From the NCBI GenBank assembly GCA_905234425.1, contig CAJOHR010000003.1, forward strand, positions 1 through 46,141: a stretch of 46,141 nucleotides of DNA, in the 5' to 3' direction. Position numbers and translations under genes: made by a program. The notes below the pieces were generated by a model. It was not told where the DNA came from and searched no databases. It worked only from the letters and a program-made list of their open reading frames with translations. The DNA comes from an uncultured Oscillospiraceae bacterium. Its GTDB lineage: Bacteria > Bacillota > Clostridia > Oscillospirales > Oscillospiraceae. Shown in pieces: positions 43,902 through 46,141 of this stretch (positions are counted from its first letter, which is position 1; each line of letters opens with the position of its first letter).

Positions 43902-46093
43902 TCCGGCGTGACCTTCGTCTGACCCGTCTGTTTACCGACGCGCTTACGGCCTCCCTTGGTGTCCTTGGCGCCCTCTACTGTGTAATCACCGCCTTTGGCC
44001 TGGAGGTCACCATGTCCGTGCTGGTGGTGATCACGGTACTTTGCGCCCTGCTCTTCACCGCATGCATGCTCTGGAAAAAGGCCCTCTGGCTGCTTCTGCC
44101 CTTCGGGGCCGCGCTGGTTTTCTGTTTTTTCTTTTTGGACCTTCCCGGCATGGCGGGACCTTCGGCCACAAAGCTGGCCCACGATATTCTGACCCGCTTC
44201 TCCACCGCATACCCGAATTTCAGCTTTCTCATACCCGCGGTTCCCGAGGGCTATTCCGTCACGGACCACACCGTGCTCTTTGCGCTGGCGGCCGTTTTTC
44301 TGGCGGGATGGCTTTCCTGGGGCGTGGGCTATCGTTCCTGCATCATCACCATCGCCGGGACGCTCCCCTTTCTGCTGCTCTGCGTGGTCATCAACGACAC
44401 GCCGCCCCACATCGTCCCCCTGACCATGCTTCTGACCGTTTGGATCACCGTTCTTTTGGCCAAGCATCGCCGGGAGGAACCGGCCCACATGACGGCTGTC
44501 CGGATGCTTCTGACCCTCATGGCCGTGGGCCTGCTTCTGGCCGTGGTGGGCACGGTCTATCCCAAGGAGGACGTCCGGGACCGGGCGCTTCCCGAACCGG
44601 TGCAGGCGCTCCTGGACAGACTGCCCGGGCCCATGCAGAACGCCCTGGACCGGAATTCCAGAGGCTTCCGCAACGAGGATCTGGGCGCCGACACCGGGGA
44701 AACCCTGGATCTGACCACCCAGGGCACCCGGGAGCGGAAGGACGTGGTCATGCTCCAGGTCAGCTCCACAGAGCCCGGCGTGCTCTATCTCCGAGGGGCT
44801 GCCAAGGACGTCTACACCGGTACCCGATGGGAGTCCCGCAATGAGGCTACAGCAGCGCAAAGCGTTTACTCCCACACGTCCATCGGCACCGCCTTCGGCG
44901 AGAATTATCAGGCTGCCATCCAGGTGGAAAACCTCCGGGACAAGGCGGACGTGGCCTTTACGCCTTATGGTTTTATCAGCTGTCCCGGTGCGGAGTCCAT
45001 CGTCAGCGACCTGCGGGTTCCCTGTCTGGAGCCGGAATACGAAGCCTACTACTGGCCCGGCGTTCCCACCATGGATCTCCGGGAAAAGGGCTATGCGGAC
45101 CCGGGGTACGACGGCTATGTGACCGAAACCTGTCTGGGACTTCCGCCGGAGACCAAGGCTGCCCTCTATGAGCTGGCGCTGGACTACGGCTACGATCCCT
45201 CCCTCGGCACTCTGGACACCATTGCCTGGGTGGCGGAGTTCGTCCGCACCACCTGCGACTACCGTCTGGACGTGTCCCGGCAGCCCAGAAACTACGATTT
45301 CGCCCTGTATTTCCTGACGGAGCGGAAAGCAGGCTACTGCGTCCACTTTGCCACGGCCACCGCCGTCATGCTGCGGGCGCTGGAGGTCCCCGCCCGATAC
45401 GCCTCAGGCTATCGGATCACCATTCCCGAGGCCGGCATCGTGGCGGAGGCCACGGACCAGGACACACATGCCTGGGCGGAGGTCTATCTCCAGGGCCTTG
45501 GCTGGATCCCTGTGGAGTCCACCCCGGGCTTTGGTACCTCCGTCACCCTGCCGGAGGTCCGGCATGAAATTCCCGAGGGGCCGGAGCCCTCTCCCGAGCC
45601 GGAGTCCGGCCAGGAGCCGGAGGGCGCTCCCGATCCCACCCCCACGCCGGAGGTCCCCAGTCCCAGTCCCGCAGACGCGCCGCCCCCATCCGAGCCGGAA
45701 TCCGACGGCTCCGGCGGCGGAACGGGCGTCGCTCCCCTGTCCTTCCTTGCGGCGCTCCTGCCTCTGCTGCTGATCCTCGGCATCGCCATCCTGGTGCTGC
45801 GGCATACGGTCATTCTGCGGAAACGGCAAGCCCTGTTCCAGTCCCAGGACCGGAACCAGTCCATGATCGAGCAGTGGGCCCATCTGGAACAGCTGGTTCC
45901 CTGGGGCGCGGAGATCCCCGACGGCATGGAGCAGCTTGCTCTCAAGGCCCGGTTCAGCCAGCACGCCATCACGGACCGGGAGCTCCAGGGCTTCTCCCTG
46001 GTGGTAAGCCGTGTCCAGGCAGAGACGGAGCGGAAGCTAACGGGGAGACAGCGGCTCCTGTTTAAGTGGATCCATTGCCTGGACTTGAAATAG
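43898..46093 (+). CDS. transglutaminase-domain membrane protein (TgpA-like)
   Basis: A 731-residue protein with a cluster of about six to seven membrane helices (10-220). An extracytoplasmic transglutaminase-like domain, a Pro/Glu/Ser-rich spacer (about 565-610), a last membrane helix and a cytosolic tail follow. The catalytic pair is C481 (KAGYCVHFATATAVMLRAL) and H524 (DTHAWAEVYL); the third position reads GWIPVESTPGF, with Glu where many relatives have Asp. These proteins are widespread partners of MoxR and DUF58 proteins. Whether it cross-links or cleaves is not known. ATG 43898 overlaps the DUF58 gene (ATGA) and follows AGGAGG. A further 48 bases to the window end contain no gene. Confidence 0.93.
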   Translation: MIRRDLRLTRLFTDALTASLGVLGALYCVITAFGLEVTMSVLVVITVLCALLFTACMLWKKALWLLLPFGAALVFCFFFLDLPGMAGPSATKLAHDILTRFSTAYPNFSFLIPAVPEGYSVTDHTVLFALAAVFLAGWLSWGVGYRSCIITIAGTLPFLLLCVVINDTPPHIVPLTMLLTVWITVLLAKHRREEPAHMTAVRMLLTLMAVGLLLAVVGTVYPKEDVRDRALPEPVQALLDRLPGPMQNALDRNSRGFRNEDLGADTGETLDLTTQGTRERKDVVMLQVSSTEPGVLYLRGAAKDVYTGTRWESRNEATAAQSVYSHTSIGTAFGENYQAAIQVENLRDKADVAFTPYGFISCPGAESIVSDLRVPCLEPEYEAYYWPGVPTMDLREKGYADPGYDGYVTETCLGLPPETKAALYELALDYGYDPSLGTLDTIAWVAEFVRTTCDYRLDVSRQPRNYDFALYFLTERKAGYCVHFATATAVMLRALEVPARYASGYRITIPEAGIVAEATDQDTHAWAEVYLQGLGWIPVESTPGFGTSVTLPEVRHEIPEGPEPSPEPESGQEPEGAPDPTPTPEVPSPSPADAPPPSEPESDGSGGGTGVAPLSFLAALLPLLLILGIAILVLRHTVILRKRQALFQSQDRNQSMIEQWAHLEQLVPWGAEIPDGMEQLALKARFSQHAITDRELQGFSLVVSRVQAETERKLTGRQRLLFKWIHCLDLK

Positions 46094-46141
46094 GGAAGCA
46101 TAAGAAGCGTGAAAAGTTAAAAGTTCGGAGGGAGACCTGCG

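Noticed and set aside
46094..46141. Start of another gene at the window end
   Set aside because: A GGAGGG ribosome binding site-like sequence is present near 46126-46133, but no start codon follows before the window ends.

Overview
The window is a GC-rich (roughly 60 % by eye) chromosomal segment from a spore-forming, anaerobic Firmicute. It most resembles the Oscillospiraceae-type gut clostridia (the Oscillibacter/Flavonifractor group). This rests on a T-box-controlled pheST, a SpoIIQ-like LytM protein behind a sigma-F/G-type promoter, a HemZ-type radical SAM protein, a thiolase and a But-family CoA-transferase as in butyrate producers, and Firmicute-type sigma-A promoters. No mobile element, CRISPR array, tRNA or rRNA was seen. 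The content is mostly housekeeping; I did not find a convincing new multi-gene system, and the unusual items below are single genes or regulatory signals.

Layout. 1-4.2 kb (minus strand): the 5' part of gdhA, then pheS-pheT behind a T-box leader. pheT carries an apparent one-base frameshift near its start. 4.5-8.4 kb (plus): a small membrane protein, bifunctional NAD(P)HX repair enzyme, a lipoprotein and alanine racemase, driven by a consensus promoter back to back with the pheS promoter. 8.4-12.5 kb: a small lipoprotein, a ThyX-like protein that lacks the canonical motif, a thiolase and a convergent CoA-transferase. 12.7-16.2 kb (plus): MATE transporter, family 2 glycosyltransferase and a CmpB-type membrane protein. 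16.2-18 kb: spoIIQ-like gene (minus) divergent from a class I fumarase alpha subunit that has no beta partner here.

18.0-26.0 kb (plus) is the classic translation operon rimP-nusA-rnpM-ylxQ-infB-rbfA-nrnA-truB-ribF, with a promoter, a leader hairpin that could be an attenuator, and an intrinsic terminator. 26.0-38.4 kb (minus) is a ten-gene run that starts at a promoter before recJ: recJ, rel, dtd, an MBL hydrolase, hemZ, a nucleoside-kinase-like gene, a purine nucleoside phosphorylase, a SAH/MTA-deaminase-type amidohydrolase, a SpoVB/MurJ-type flippase and mazG. It joins stringent response, proofreading, purine salvage and cell-envelope functions.

38.5-41.9 kb (plus) encodes a 1084-residue secreted, membrane-anchored surface protein with a Gly/Met/Pro-rich segment, a BspA-like remnant and a probable beta-helix. 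42.0-46.1 kb (plus) is a moxR-DUF58-transglutaminase operon. The last 48 bases hold no gene.

A recurring theme is the promoter architecture: thirteen sigma-A-type promoters could be read, all with a 17-base spacer, and about half have TTGC rather than TTGA in the -35 box.
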